DNA of 10,303 nucleotides from Planctomycetota bacterium (GCA_031082105.1 JAVHLO010000092.1:1-10303), one strand, 5' to 3'; positions 1-6,620 are shown, counted from the first letter of the stretch. Numbers and translations: made by a program. The notes: generated by a model not told the origin, from the sequence alone.

Positions 1-3000
1 GTTGCGAATCTGCCGCCAGAGTTGATCGCACAGGAGCCCTTCAATTTCAACAAAGCGGTTCCGGTCAAGGTGAACGACTGCGCGGAAGTCGTGAGTGCGC
101 CGTCAACGCGCAGGTCGCCACCGGGCTGCACGGCAAAAGTCCCACCGGAATGGATCACGTTTCCGCCGCACTCGGCAACACCGGAAAGTGTGACGGTGCG
201 CCCGCTGCCCATCGTGACCTGGAGATGATGATAGCCGTTCGCGCCGCTCAACGGGCAGATGGTCTGGTCGACGCCCGAGGCATTGTAACGAACCGTGCTC
301 GTCCCTTTCGTGAAGGTCGTGAAACCGCTCACGCCTGCCGAGAACTCGAGCACTCCAGCATCAGAGAAGGCAATGCTTCCGCCGGCAAGGTTTACATCGG
401 CGTCGAAATTAACCGTCCCCGTGGATGCCGTGACAGGCGCTGCGATGACCGCCGTCGGCGCGCCAGCCTGCACCGTGAGTGTGTTGGCGCCCACGGCAAG
501 GGTCCCGACCGAGTGAGTCAGCAGGTTCGAGACCGTGATACTGCCCAGGGCAGTTGCGACGATGCCCGCCCCCTTGTCGATGGTCAGATTGTAGAACGTA
601 TAGCCGCCGGGTATGTCCTGGCCGGCGACGGCATCGTTGAAGACGATCGTGCCCTGCGCGAAGCTGGGCGAAGGGCCAAAAGAGGTCACCAGCCCCCGCA
701 GGCGGAGTTCGCCTGCGCCCGTGAATACGAGCGGAAGGCCGGTGTGGTCGAAAGAGCCGTCCACCCGGAACCGCGCACCGCCTGTGATGCGCAGTTCGTT
801 CGCGACGCTCGTCGTCGTGATATTGTACCCGCCGGGCGTGACCGCCTGCTGCGTCCCGTTCGCGATCTCAAGGTTATAGTAGTCCGCGGCGCCGATGGTC
901 TGGCCAGCCGCCGAATTCGTGTATTTCACCCGCCCATTGCCCGCGGTGAAGGTGGTACCGAGATCGATGGTTGTTCCGCCGTTCAAGACGAGCGTACCCG
1001 TCCCGCCCGCGCCGAAGGTGACGGTCCGGGTGAGCGGCGCGCCAAGCGAGAAACCACTTGTGCACTGCAGCGTCGACGTCCCCTGCAGCTCCAGTGTGGC
1101 GGTCGCCTGCCCATCGCCGATGGTCGTGTTGCTCACGCCAAAACCGATCGTCGCCATGCGCGCGCCGTTGTTGATCGTCAGGTTGCGGTAGTTCCCTGAG
1201 ACCGGCGCGACAACGGTCTGGTCCAGCGTCGTCCCGTTGTACTCGACGGTCGAGGACGCCGAAGTCAGGTTTCCGAGGCTCGTAGCGGCGCCCTTGAGCA
1301 CGAGCCGGCCGTCCGCCGAGCCGAGCGCAAAGACGAGGTTGCGGGTCGACGCGCCCGAGCCGAGATCGAAGCCCGCATCGGCCGTGAAGGTCGATGTCCT
1401 GAGGATGCGTAGCGTGTTTCCGACGGTCGTGGAGGTGACGTTGAAAACCGCGGAGATGTTCGCGTTCGTCGCGCCGACGGTATCGCCGATATCCACGTTG
1501 TAGTAGGCGGTGTTGGGCAGGTTCATCGCCGCGGCCTGGTAGAATTCCACCGTGCCGGTCGCGGGAGTGAACGTGCCCAATGACGTGACCGCCGAGCCGA
1601 GCCTGAGCCTGCCCGCGCTGCCGGGTGAGAAGATGACGGTGCGGCTCGTCGCGTCGAACGAGCCCGTTACGTTCAGTACGGCGGGTCCGGCGATCCGCAG
1701 CTCGTTGCCGAGGTTCGCGCCGGTGATGTTGAACCCGGCGGTCACCGTCGCGTTCTCAGTCGTGTCGCCGATGTGGAGATTGTAGTAGTTTTTGTTGTCG
1801 ACGGTCTGGGCGACAGCGGCGCTGTACTGCACGGTCCCGTTGGCGGCGGCAAAGGTGCCCAGCCCGCCCGCGGCGACAGTGTTGCGGAGTATGACCCGGC
1901 CCGAGCTGCCCGTTTCGAACGTCACGGTCTTCGTCGACATGTCGAAGGTGCGTGTGGGCATCATTTCGCAGATGGAGGAGCCGGCAATGAGGAGCCGTTC
2001 TATCTTTGCAGTCGTGATGTTGTAGTCAATCTGCGCCTTCATGCCGTTGTTGTTCACTCGCAGATTTCGATAGGTCGTATCATAGACGGCCTGGTCCGAT
2101 GCGGAGTTTTCATATACGACCGTGCTTCCGCCGACACCCGCGGCGCCGGGCACAAATGTACCGAGTGTGTTCGCGTTCGCGCCGGTAGACCCGCCCTTGA
2201 GGCGCAGAGTGCCGGTGCCTGCGGCCCCGAACGATATGCCGCCCGGCGCAGTTGCCGTGACGCGCCCGTTGGCCTCGATCGTCGCGGAGGTGGCCGAAAG
2301 CATTGCGCCGGCGATGCCGGAGATCGTCGTCGTCCCTCCGATCGTCAGGTTGTTGGCGGCCATCCTGAGTTCCGCATTCCCGGTGGCAATCGCGAGGTTG
2401 CCGTTGACGGTTAGGGCAGCCTGCGGGGCATAGACGACTGCGGCGGTCGGTGCGACTCTCAGATGATACAAAGGCGCGGCAATCTGGGTCAGATTGTATG
2501 TGCCGCCGGTTCCTGCCGTAAGGGCGATCTGCGCCGATTCCCTGATGACGGATCCTGCGCTCACCACGAGCGGGTCTGCCGCCGCGCGCCTGCATGATAT
2601 GGTCCGCGTCTGTGCCGAGGTCTCGCTCTGAAGGATTCCGCCGTCGACTTTCAACTGCACGTTGACTCTCGCGGAGTAGTCGGCCACCTCAGTCAGGTTG
2701 GGGCCATAGTAGATTGTGCTGTTCTCGACGATTCCGTCACCCAACGAGACCGACTGGCCGCCCAGCGACATGGTCAGATTCTGGAATATGGTGGGGCGTG
2801 TGCCGCCGATGAGTGAACTGCCGTCGTAGGTACCGCTCAACGTGACAAAGTGAGTCGTGTCGACCTCCGCGAATGCGGGGTATCTCGTTACTCCTGCGGT
2901 GTTTCCCGTGCTGTAGTTTATCCAGTCGTTCCCCACTTCCCAGTTCGTCTGCGCTGTCAATACCTGCACGGCGGCTCCAGCGTCGATCTGAAAGTCCTTG

Positions 3001-3896
3001 AGGATTCGCGGCAGGTCGCGGACGTTGGTTCTGCCCTCACCTGAACTCCGGGAGACAGTGAGCGAGTAGACGGTGACGTTGGTCCCGAAGTCCACGCTCT
3101 GGCCGTCCGTCGTGTAGCTCGCCGGCGGGTCGACATGCAGGATGATCTTGTCGATGGTGCAGCCGGCGATGACGTTGATGGGGTCGCCGCTTCGCCTCAA
3201 TTGTATGGTGCGCTCAGGGCCGTCCGAAGTTGCAGTGACCTGAGTTCCTCCTTCATCGAGGTCGAGTATCCTCCCCACCGTGATGGTCGCAGCAAGCTCG
3301 ATCGTCTGCGTACCTCCGGTATTCTGGCAGCGGAGGTTGCAGAACCGATAGCGTGTCTCGGAATCCGCTTCTGTCGTTATCGTGCCACCCAGAGTGCCGC
3401 TTCCTACGACACGGATGTTGAGGTTGCTTATCCCATCGGCGTGGCAGAATGTGCCCTTCACAAAGAAGTGATGCTTGACGCCATTCGGCACATCTGCAGG
3501 CACACCGGCAGCTCCGCCTACCATCGGAGGACCGCCACTGGCATCACTCCGGCCGACATCGAAACTGCCGTTTCCGGAAAGCAGCGTCGCGTTTGAGCCG
3601 ACGTAGATTCCGCCCACAGTCAAACCCGCCACATCCTGTGTGACAGTCAGTGCCACCGCAGGGTCTATGACTGCCCACTCGCCCACAGTGTTGGGCACAT
3701 TCCCACCTGACCAGTTAGCCGCCGTGCCCCAGCTGCCGCTCCCGGCCGCCACCCACGTACGCGCCTGAGCGAATGCGGAATTCGCCGTGAGGAGGAACAG
3801 ACACGCCGCAGCGACCGAGTACAACACGCGCTTGCGGCCCCGGGCTGGCGCGCGACCCACAGGCCTTCTCCAGCGCATACCGGCAGATTGAATCAT
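1..3896 (-). CDS. Giant secreted beta-repeat surface protein, 3' end outside window
   Basis: The minus-strand frame is open from an ATG at 3896 to the window edge (about 1,298 codons) with no stop seen, so the C-terminus and any anchor are missing. GGAG (3907-3910) lies 10 nt before the ATG. Residues 1-43 are a Sec signal peptide: an Arg-rich n-region, a hydrophobic stretch (VLYSVAAACLFLL) and an AFA/QA cleavage site. Residues 47-78 carry the pattern GSGSWGTAANWSGGNVPN, common at the N-terminus of exported beta-helix and autotransporter-like proteins. The rest is Gly/Thr/Asn/Ser-rich beta-strand sequence. From about residue 560 it becomes tandem modules of roughly 95-120 residues, each with a Tyr-x-Asn-Leu-x-Ile core. 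Expected role: cell-surface or extracellular structural or adhesive protein; the precise function is unknown. A second in-frame ATG (residue 7, 3878) is possible. The long open frames on the opposite strand here are GC-rich shadows. Confidence 0.85.
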   Translation of the reverse strand, partial: MIQSAGMRWRRPVGRAPARGRKRVLYSVAAACLFLLTANSAFAQARTWVAAGSGSWGTAANWSGGNVPNTVGEWAVIDPAVALTVTQDVAGLTVGGIYVGSNATLLSGNGSFDVGRSDASGGPPMVGGAAGVPADVPNGVKHHFFVKGTFCHADGISNLNIRVVGSGTLGGTITTEADSETRYRFCNLRCQNTGGTQTIELAATITVGRILDLDEGGTQVTATSDGPERTIQLRRSGDPINVIAGCTIDKIILHVDPPASYTTDGQSVDFGTNVTVYSLTVSRSSGEGRTNVRDLPRILKDFQIDAGAAVQVLTAQTNWEVGNDWINYSTGNTAGVTRYPAFAEVDTTHFVTLSGTYDGSSLIGGTRPTIFQNLTMSLGGQSVSLGDGIVENSTIYYGPNLTEVADYSARVNVQLKVDGGILQSETSAQTRTISCRRAAADPLVVSAGSVIRESAQIALTAGTGGTYNLTQIAAPLYHLRVAPTAAVVYAPQAALTVNGNLAIATGNAELRMAANNLTIGGTTTISGIAGAMLSATSATIEANGRVTATAPGGISFGAAGTGTLRLKGGSTGANANTLGTFVPGAAGVGGSTVVYENSASDQAVYDTTYRNLRVNNNGMKAQIDYNITTAKIERLLIAGSSICEMMPTRTFDMSTKTVTFETGSSGRVILRNTVAAGGLGTFAAANGTVQYSAAVAQTVDNKNYYNLHIGDTTENATVTAGFNITGANLGNELRIAGPAVLNVTGSFDATSRTVIFSPGSAGRLRLGSAVTSLGTFTPATGTVEFYQAAAMNLPNTAYYNVDIGDTVGATNANISAVFNVTSTTVGNTLRILRTSTFTADAGFDLGSGASTRNLVFALGSADGRLVLKGAATSLGNLTSASSTVEYNGTTLDQTVVAPVSGNYRNLTINNGARMATIGFGVSNTTIGDGQATATLELQGTSTLQCTSGFSLGAPLTRTVTFGAGGTGTLVLNGGTTIDLGTTFTAGNGRVKYTNSAAGQTIGAADYYNLEIANGTQQAVTPGGYNITTTSVANELRITGGARFRVDGSFDHTGLPLVFTGAGELRLRGLVTSFGPSPSFAQGTIVFNDAVAGQDIPGGYTFYNLTIDKGAGIVATALGSITVSNLLTHSVGTLAVGANTLTVQAGAPTAVIAAPVTASTGTVNFDADVNLAGGSIAFSDAGVLEFSAGVSGFTTFTKGTSTVRYNASGVDQTICPLSGANGYHHLQVTMGSGRTVTLSGVAECGGNVIHSGGTFAVQPGGDLRVDGALTTSAQSFTLTGTALLKLKGSCAINSGGRFA
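150..2100 (-). repeat. Protein-level tandem modules of the giant surface protein
   Basis: The conserved Tyr-x-Asn-Leu core (Asn, or His in the last copy) falls at about residues 611, 706, 800, 905, 1008, 1103 and 1224, a spacing of 95, 94, 105, 103, 95 and 121 residues. A typical module reads: TVxYxxxxxxQTV, then YYNLxI, an alternating strand segment with NxT, ELRIxG, GSFDxxxxTVxF, GxGxLxLxG, and TSLGTF. The modules are clearly related in protein but diverged in DNA, so this is an old duplication series. Length variation and the pattern suggest a beta-helix or beta-sandwich stack. Confidence 0.75.
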
Positions 3897-4108
3897 GATT
3901 CGAATTCTCCGAAATCGAAAGGCACGCTTGTTCTTCCGGCCTGAGACACCGTCTCACACGGAATCATACCGAAGCAGGTGGCCCATATCAGCGGATCATC
4001 TCCGGAGATTTCAAAACACATACCCTCTCTGTCATCCCCGCCGACACAGTAACAGAAGTGTCGCAATCCGTCGCACTGCCTTGCGGTACAGGACACTCCT
4101 GCGGGCAC
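3893..4108 (-). CDS. Possible 71-residue Cys-rich peptide overlapping the giant gene start
   Basis: This is an open frame from GTG (4108) to TGA (3895-3893) on the same strand as its neighbours. Its stop overlaps the ATG of the giant gene as ATGA, the usual arrangement for translational coupling, and the giant gene's GGAG site would lie inside it. The peptide has seven Cys (residues 7, 12, 18, 20, 31, 45, 51), is acidic, and contains the stretch LRHFCYCVGGDDREGMCFEI. No family is recognised. Against it: a GTG start with no convincing ribosome-binding site, and the same frame is open a further 29 codons upstream without an ATG. It could be a real small protein, a remnant of a larger gene, or chance. 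Lying after a radical SAM gene, it could be a modified peptide, but that is speculation. Confidence 0.3.
   Translation of the reverse strand: MPAGVSCTARQCDGLRHFCYCVGGDDREGMCFEISGDDPLIWATCFGMIPCETVSQAGRTSVPFDFGEFES
3942..3956. other. Perfect 6-bp hairpin upstream of the giant gene
   Basis: TGAGAC-ACC-GTCTCA is a perfect inverted repeat 46-60 nt before the giant gene's ATG. It could be an operator or a small leader hairpin; nothing identifies the binding partner. Confidence 0.4.
3985..4014 (-). promoter_or_regulatory. Weak sigma70-like promoter candidate for the giant gene
   Basis: On the minus strand TTGAAA (4014-4009), an 18-bp spacer and TGATAT (3990-3985) resemble -35 and -10 hexamers. 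They would give a leader of about 80 nt containing the 3942-3956 hairpin. A 12-bp palindrome, ATCTCCGGAGAT (3998-4009), sits between and on the edge of the hexamers. This lies inside the possible Cys-rich ORF, so the two readings partly compete. Weak evidence. Confidence 0.2.
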
Positions 4109-4300
4109 AAGAAGATCGGCATGGGGCGCACCCCCACCGTTCGCGAAATGCCATCTTCTATATTCGCGACAACCGCAGCTACGCCATTACCTACAAATAA
4201 TTATAGCGATCATCCGCAGAAAAGCAAGGGAAAACTGCGCGAAAATTGGGATGACTTTCGGAGGGTCCGATTGAACTCAGACGGCGGGATTTGACCCACG

Positions 4301-4404
4301 CCCCGGATCGTGATCGGGGGAATGCTTGCGCGGGGATGACAGGAAGCCGGGGCACGGCCGGTTCCCGCCTTGAACTGGATCCCCGCTTGCGCGGGGATGA
4401 CAGG
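4301..4404. repeat. Two copies of a palindromic dispersed repeat (REP-like)
   Basis: The 20-mer GCTTGCGCGGGGATGACAGG occurs at 4324-4343 and again at 4385-4404. The second copy is the complete form, with a perfect stem CCCCGC-TTGC-GCGGGG (4381-4396). The first is preceded by a bulged hairpin, CCCCGGATC-GT-GATCGGGG (4301-4319). This pattern (hairpin followed by GATGACAGG) is typical of short extragenic palindromes scattered through many bacterial genomes, whose spurious translation reads VIPAQAG-like. Confidence 0.7.
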
Positions 4405-4456
4405 TCCTTCTTCCTCCGCGAAATACGCCCCTCGCCGCCCTTCCGTCCACCCCTCC

Positions 4457-4512
4457 TGCCTTCTGCCTCCTGCCTTCTGCCTTCTGCTTTCTGCCTACTG
4501 CCTACTGCCTTC
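4457..4512. repeat. TGCCTTC heptad array at the 3' end of the radical SAM gene
   Basis: Eight consecutive 7-mers without an indel: TGCCTTC, TGCCTCC, TGCCTTC, TGCCTTC, TGCTTTC, TGCCTAC, TGCCTAC, TGCCTTC. The radical SAM stop codon (TAG, 4497-4495 on the minus strand) is formed inside the sixth unit, and the array encodes that protein's last residues, EGSRQ. No inverted partner array is evident nearby. Confidence 0.9.
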
Positions 4513-5778
4513 CGCCCACGGCCTGCCCGCCGAAGGCTCCTCGCACACCTCCCGCCATAGCTCGGCCTGCCTGCAACACGTCTCCGACCGCGCGCGGATG
4601 TCACCCTCTTCCATCAGCGCAAGGCCCGGACAGAGCCGACAGTACGCCGTGATCCGGCATGAACGGCATCCGGTGAGCTGAGAAAACCTCAGGCGGCGAA
4701 GCCGGTTGAGAAGCCTCCCGTGCCGCCAAATGTCCGCCAGCGGCCTCTCGAGCACGTTCCCCTGCGACACCGGTGTCTGCGGACACGCGTAGCAGTCGCC
4801 GTACGCGTTGATCGAGCAGTAGGAGACGCCGGCGGAACAGAGCGGGCCCCCGTCTGAGACAATTTCGGATTTCAGATTGCGGCTTGCGGGCTTTCGATTT
4901 TGGATTTTAGAATTCTGATTTTGGATTGCTGAATGTGGCTTCCGATTTCCGGCTTCCGGATTCTGGACCCTGGTTTCCGGCCTCAGGATTGCGGATCCCG
5001 GCTGCTGGGTTCCGGATTCCGGATTCCGGATTCCAGATCCCACCTCGCCGCGCGAGAGCTGCTCGGCCCGCACAAGCCGGAAGATTCGGCGCTGGTCCTC
5101 ATCGCCGACCCGCAGCCGGACCGGCGCGCGGTCGCCGTTGTCACGCGCCGTCATGACGGTGTCGATCTGCAACGGCAATCGAAGCCGGTGCGCGAGGTCG
5201 AACATCCCCTCCGCCTCGCGCAGGTTCGGCCGCATGATGAGAAACTTCAGCAGGACTTCCTTGCCCAGTCCGGCCAACCTCTCCACGCCCGCGACGGTGC
5301 GGCGGAACGAGCCGCGCGCGCGAGTTATCGCGTCGTGGGTCCGCGAAGTCGCGCCGTACAGGCTCACGGCAACCTTCGCCAGTTGCGGACATGCGACGAG
5401 CCACCGGCATCTCGCCTTGTCCAGGGCGGTGCCGTTCGAGAGGATCGAGACGGAGAACTGCGCGGCGGCCGCCGATTCAACCACGTTTCTGAACGCCGGC
5501 CGCAGCGTCGGTTCCCCCCCCGATATCGTCAGATGGAGCACGCCGAGCGCGCGCAGCTCTCGAAGCAGCGCGGTCAGCGCCGAATCGCCGAGCTCTGGCC
5601 TGCCTGGAGACCGCGATGCATAGCAGTGGATGCAGCGCAGGTTGCACTTGCGCGTGAGTTCCACCAAGACCGACAACAGATGATATCTCGACGCGGCGCG
5701 CCGCATTATCTCGGTCATCAGCCCCGGTTCGAACTGCGAATCATCGACGCACTGTGTGAGAGCTGGAATGCGCTTCAT
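4495..5778 (-). CDS. Radical SAM/SPASM peptide-maturase-like protein with heptad-array insertion
   Basis: 427 residues from the ATG at 5778. The radical SAM cluster motif CNLRCIHC (Cys45, 49, 52) is followed by GGEP (87-90), the barrel strand SILSNG and SLYGA. Barrel and SPASM region are separated by a 57-residue low-complexity insert (250-306), which is the translation of a 7-bp array. The SPASM part starts at Cys314 and carries Cys 321, 329, 332, 371, 374, 380, 383, 401 and 402, expected to hold auxiliary Fe-S clusters. Family role: SAM-dependent radical modification of a peptide, usually with a PqqD-like partner, which lies upstream on the same strand. The frame is open back to a TTG at 5931; I prefer ATG 5778, with ATGs at 5718 or 5706 also possible, since no start has a strong ribosome-binding site. 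The stop lies in another heptad array. Confidence 0.85.
   Translation of the reverse strand: MKRIPALTQCVDDSQFEPGLMTEIMRRAASRYHLLSVLVELTRKCNLRCIHCYASRSPGRPELGDSALTALLRELRALGVLHLTISGGEPTLRPAFRNVVESAAAAQFSVSILSNGTALDKARCRWLVACPQLAKVAVSLYGATSRTHDAITRARGSFRRTVAGVERLAGLGKEVLLKFLIMRPNLREAEGMFDLAHRLRLPLQIDTVMTARDNGDRAPVRLRVGDEDQRRIFRLVRAEQLSRGEVGSGIRNPESGTQQPGSAILRPETRVQNPEAGNRKPHSAIQNQNSKIQNRKPASRNLKSEIVSDGGPLCSAGVSYCSINAYGDCYACPQTPVSQGNVLERPLADIWRHGRLLNRLRRLRFSQLTGCRSCRITAYCRLCPGLALMEEGDIRARSETCCRQAELWREVCEEPSAGRPWAEGSRQ
4863..5037. repeat. 25-unit heptad array inside the radical SAM coding region
   Basis: 175 bp divide into 25 consecutive 7-mers with no register slip. On the plus strand the consensus is TTCCGGA at one end (5010-5037) grading to TTTTGGA/TTTCGGA at the other. 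The gene on the minus strand reads it as eight 7-residue repeats of consensus (I/V)-(Q/R)-N-P-E-S-(G/A). The coding frame has no stop, while the other two minus-strand frames contain one TAA and two TGA within the array. Confidence 0.92.
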
Positions 5779-5910
5779 CGATAAGGTCGGATTTGCCACA
5801 AAAGTCAACTGTTGTCTGACGTTGTTTTCGACAGCCGACGTCGGTTTCGGGGACACGGAATCGCAGAAACTCGGAATGTCTTTGAACGGTCCGGCAGGGC
5901 GACTGTGCCA

Positions 5911-6033
5911 TATTCGCGAAGATTCCGGCAAAATGCCCGAGTTCGTAGTAACGACTTCAGTCGTTGGGCAGTCGCTCCCCGACGGATGTCGGGGACACTA
6001 CGAACTGTCGGCTCGCGCGAAGGTTCGCGAATA
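5911..6033. repeat. Nested palindromic element, possible three-way junction
   Basis: Outer arms TATTCGCGAA (5911-5920) and TTCGCGAATA (6024-6033) are perfect inverted repeats. Inside them AGTTCGTAGT (5940-5949) pairs with ACTACGAACT (5997-6006). Inside that lie two perfect hairpins: AACGAC-TTCA-GTCGTT (5950-5965) and CCCCGAC-GGAT-GTCGGGG (5977-5994). All stems can form together, giving a cloverleaf-like fold. Likely a non-autonomous dispersed element or a structured leader of the radical SAM transcript; no transposase is present. Confidence 0.8.
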
Positions 6034-6040
6034 GTGCGGG

Positions 6041-6190
6041 CTAAGCTGACTCAAGAATGTTTTCAACCAGGCGGCAAGGAGCCTGTCTCAGACACAAATC
6101 CGAGCACATTGCCGACAAAAACCCAAATCCCAACCTCCAAATCCCAAGAAACTCCCAAATCCTGAATCCCAAACCGAAGTGATTCATCAT
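6041..6190 (-). CDS. Possible 49-residue small ORF between pqqD-like and radical SAM genes
   Basis: ATG at 6190 (a second ATG directly follows) to TAG at 6043-6041. It is preceded by GGGGAGACAAG, so a strong Shine-Dalgarno lies about 5 nt before the start. It is the only small ORF with such a site between the PqqD-like and radical SAM genes, which is where a precursor peptide could sit. Residues about 5-24 (Phe/Gly/Trp/Leu-rich) are translated heptad array. The C-terminal half is unique and contains three Cys in CSDLCLRQAPC. No family recognised. It may be an accidental ORF created by the repeat. Confidence 0.28.
   Translation of the reverse strand: MMNHFGLGFRIWEFLGIWRLGFGFLSAMCSDLCLRQAPCRLVENILESA
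6122..6174. repeat. AAATCCC-family heptad array, left arm
   Basis: Units CCCAAAT, CCCAACC, TCCAAAT, CCCAAGA, then a 4-nt slip, then CCCAAAT, CCTGAAT, CCCAAAC. The inverted partner is at 6247-6288. The 72-bp spacer between them holds the ribosome-binding site and start of the 49-residue ORF. Confidence 0.85.
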
Positions 6191-6212
6191 CTTGTCTCCC
6201 CTTGTGGAATTC

Positions 6213-6330
6213 CTTGTGGCAGCTTAGCTCCTGTTGGTAGTTGAAATTTGGGACTATGTTGGGATCTGGGATTTGGTCATTGGGATTTATCCCTCTTCAT
6301 GGTTGCGTACTCACTTGCGGCAGCTCAGCT
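6213..6330. repeat. 17-bp imperfect direct repeats bracketing a heptad array
   Basis: CTTGTGGCAGCTTAGCT (6213-6229) and CTTGCGGCAGCTCAGCT (6314-6330) match at 15 of 17 positions; both differences are transitions. The second copy contains the stop codon of the pqqD-like gene. The 84 bp between them contain the 6247-6288 heptad array. The layout resembles a target duplication, or a duplicated gene end, around an inserted array. Confidence 0.6.
6247..6288. repeat. AAATCCC-family heptad array, right arm (inverted)
   Basis: Six units in register: TTTGGGA, CTATGTT, GGGATCT, GGGATTT, GGTCATT, GGGATTT. This is the reverse complement of the family at 6122-6174. Confidence 0.85.
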
Positions 6331-6618
6331 CTTCTCAACGACGATGATCCCCTTGCGTTTGAGCTCTTTGATGAACTGCAGGCAGTCCTTTTCCGCCGCT
6401 GCGCGCCGGACGCGGTAGCGCTTGACCATGTCGTCGACGAGCGCGCGCACGGTTGTGCCGTTTTTCGCCGCTCTCCAGATCGCCGTGCCGACCGCATTGA
6501 GCAGATGGATGGTCCTCTTGCGGGGAACGACGATGACCGTCTCGCCGAGGACCTCCTGATGGGCCACGTCTTTCGACTGGCGGATGATCGATTTCGAGCT
6601 TGAAAATGGCATGCTCAT
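6325..6618 (-). CDS. PqqD-like RiPP recognition protein
   Basis: 97 residues, the usual size of PqqD-family proteins. The pattern fits the winged-helix RiPP recognition fold: beta strands around ETVIVVPRKRTIHLLN (26-41), helix GTAIWRAA (44-51), the TTVRALVDDMVKRY helix (55-68), and a C-terminal helix ending in ELKRKGIIVV (85-94). In the family this domain binds the leader of a precursor peptide and presents it to a radical SAM/SPASM enzyme, and such an enzyme is the next confident gene downstream. Start: ATG 6618, with ATG 6612 the alternative. Neither has a clear Shine-Dalgarno, because a heptad array ends only 2-3 nt upstream. PQQ synthesis itself is unlikely, since no pqqA/B/C/E set is visible. 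Confidence 0.82.
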   Translation of the reverse strand: MSMPFSSSKSIIRQSKDVAHQEVLGETVIVVPRKRTIHLLNAVGTAIWRAAKNGTTVRALVDDMVKRYRVRRAAAEKDCLQFIKELKRKGIIVVEKS

Positions 6619-6620
6619 GC

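Larger units (their letters stand above)
3897..4494. other. Gap between radical SAM gene and giant gene: contents
   Basis: About 600 bp with no confident gene. From the giant gene outward it holds the 6-bp hairpin, the weak promoter, the Cys-rich ORF, an AT-richer stretch (about 4190-4260), two copies of a palindromic dispersed repeat (4301-4404) and most of a TGCCTTC heptad array. A 40-residue minus-strand ORF from ATG 4154, with Cys near its start, overlaps the 71-residue ORF in another frame; I see no support for it. Confidence 0.6.
5779..6324. other. Gap between pqqD-like and radical SAM genes: contents
   Basis: About 545 bp without a confident gene. It contains a large nested palindrome (5911-6033), two heptad arrays in opposite orientation (6122-6174 and 6247-6288), imperfect 17-bp direct repeats (6213-6229 and 6314-6330), and a 49-codon minus-strand ORF with a good ribosome-binding site. 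Part of it (5779-5931) could be an N-terminal extension of the radical SAM protein from a TTG start, but that stretch shows no recognisable domain. Confidence 0.6.

Noticed and set aside
150..1199. 349-codon plus-strand open frame opposite the giant gene
   Set aside because: Arg/Ala/Gly-rich shadow translation with no recognisable domain, antisense to a continuous frame with a signal peptide and clear repeat modules.
4191..4604. 137-codon minus-strand frame across the dispersed repeats
   Set aside because: It is the typical spurious translation of the CCCCGC palindrome and the TGCCTTC array (PRKRGSS, VIPAQA, KAEGRRQEAEG) and overlaps the end of the radical SAM gene in another frame.
4933..5784. 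283-codon plus-strand frame opposite the radical SAM gene
   Set aside because: Antisense to a gene with intact CxxxCxxC, GGEP and SPASM Cys; no domain of its own.
5779..5931. 51-residue N-terminal extension of the radical SAM protein from TTG
   Set aside because: TTG start without a ribosome-binding site, no recognisable sequence, and its beginning runs into the nested palindrome; kept only as an alternative.
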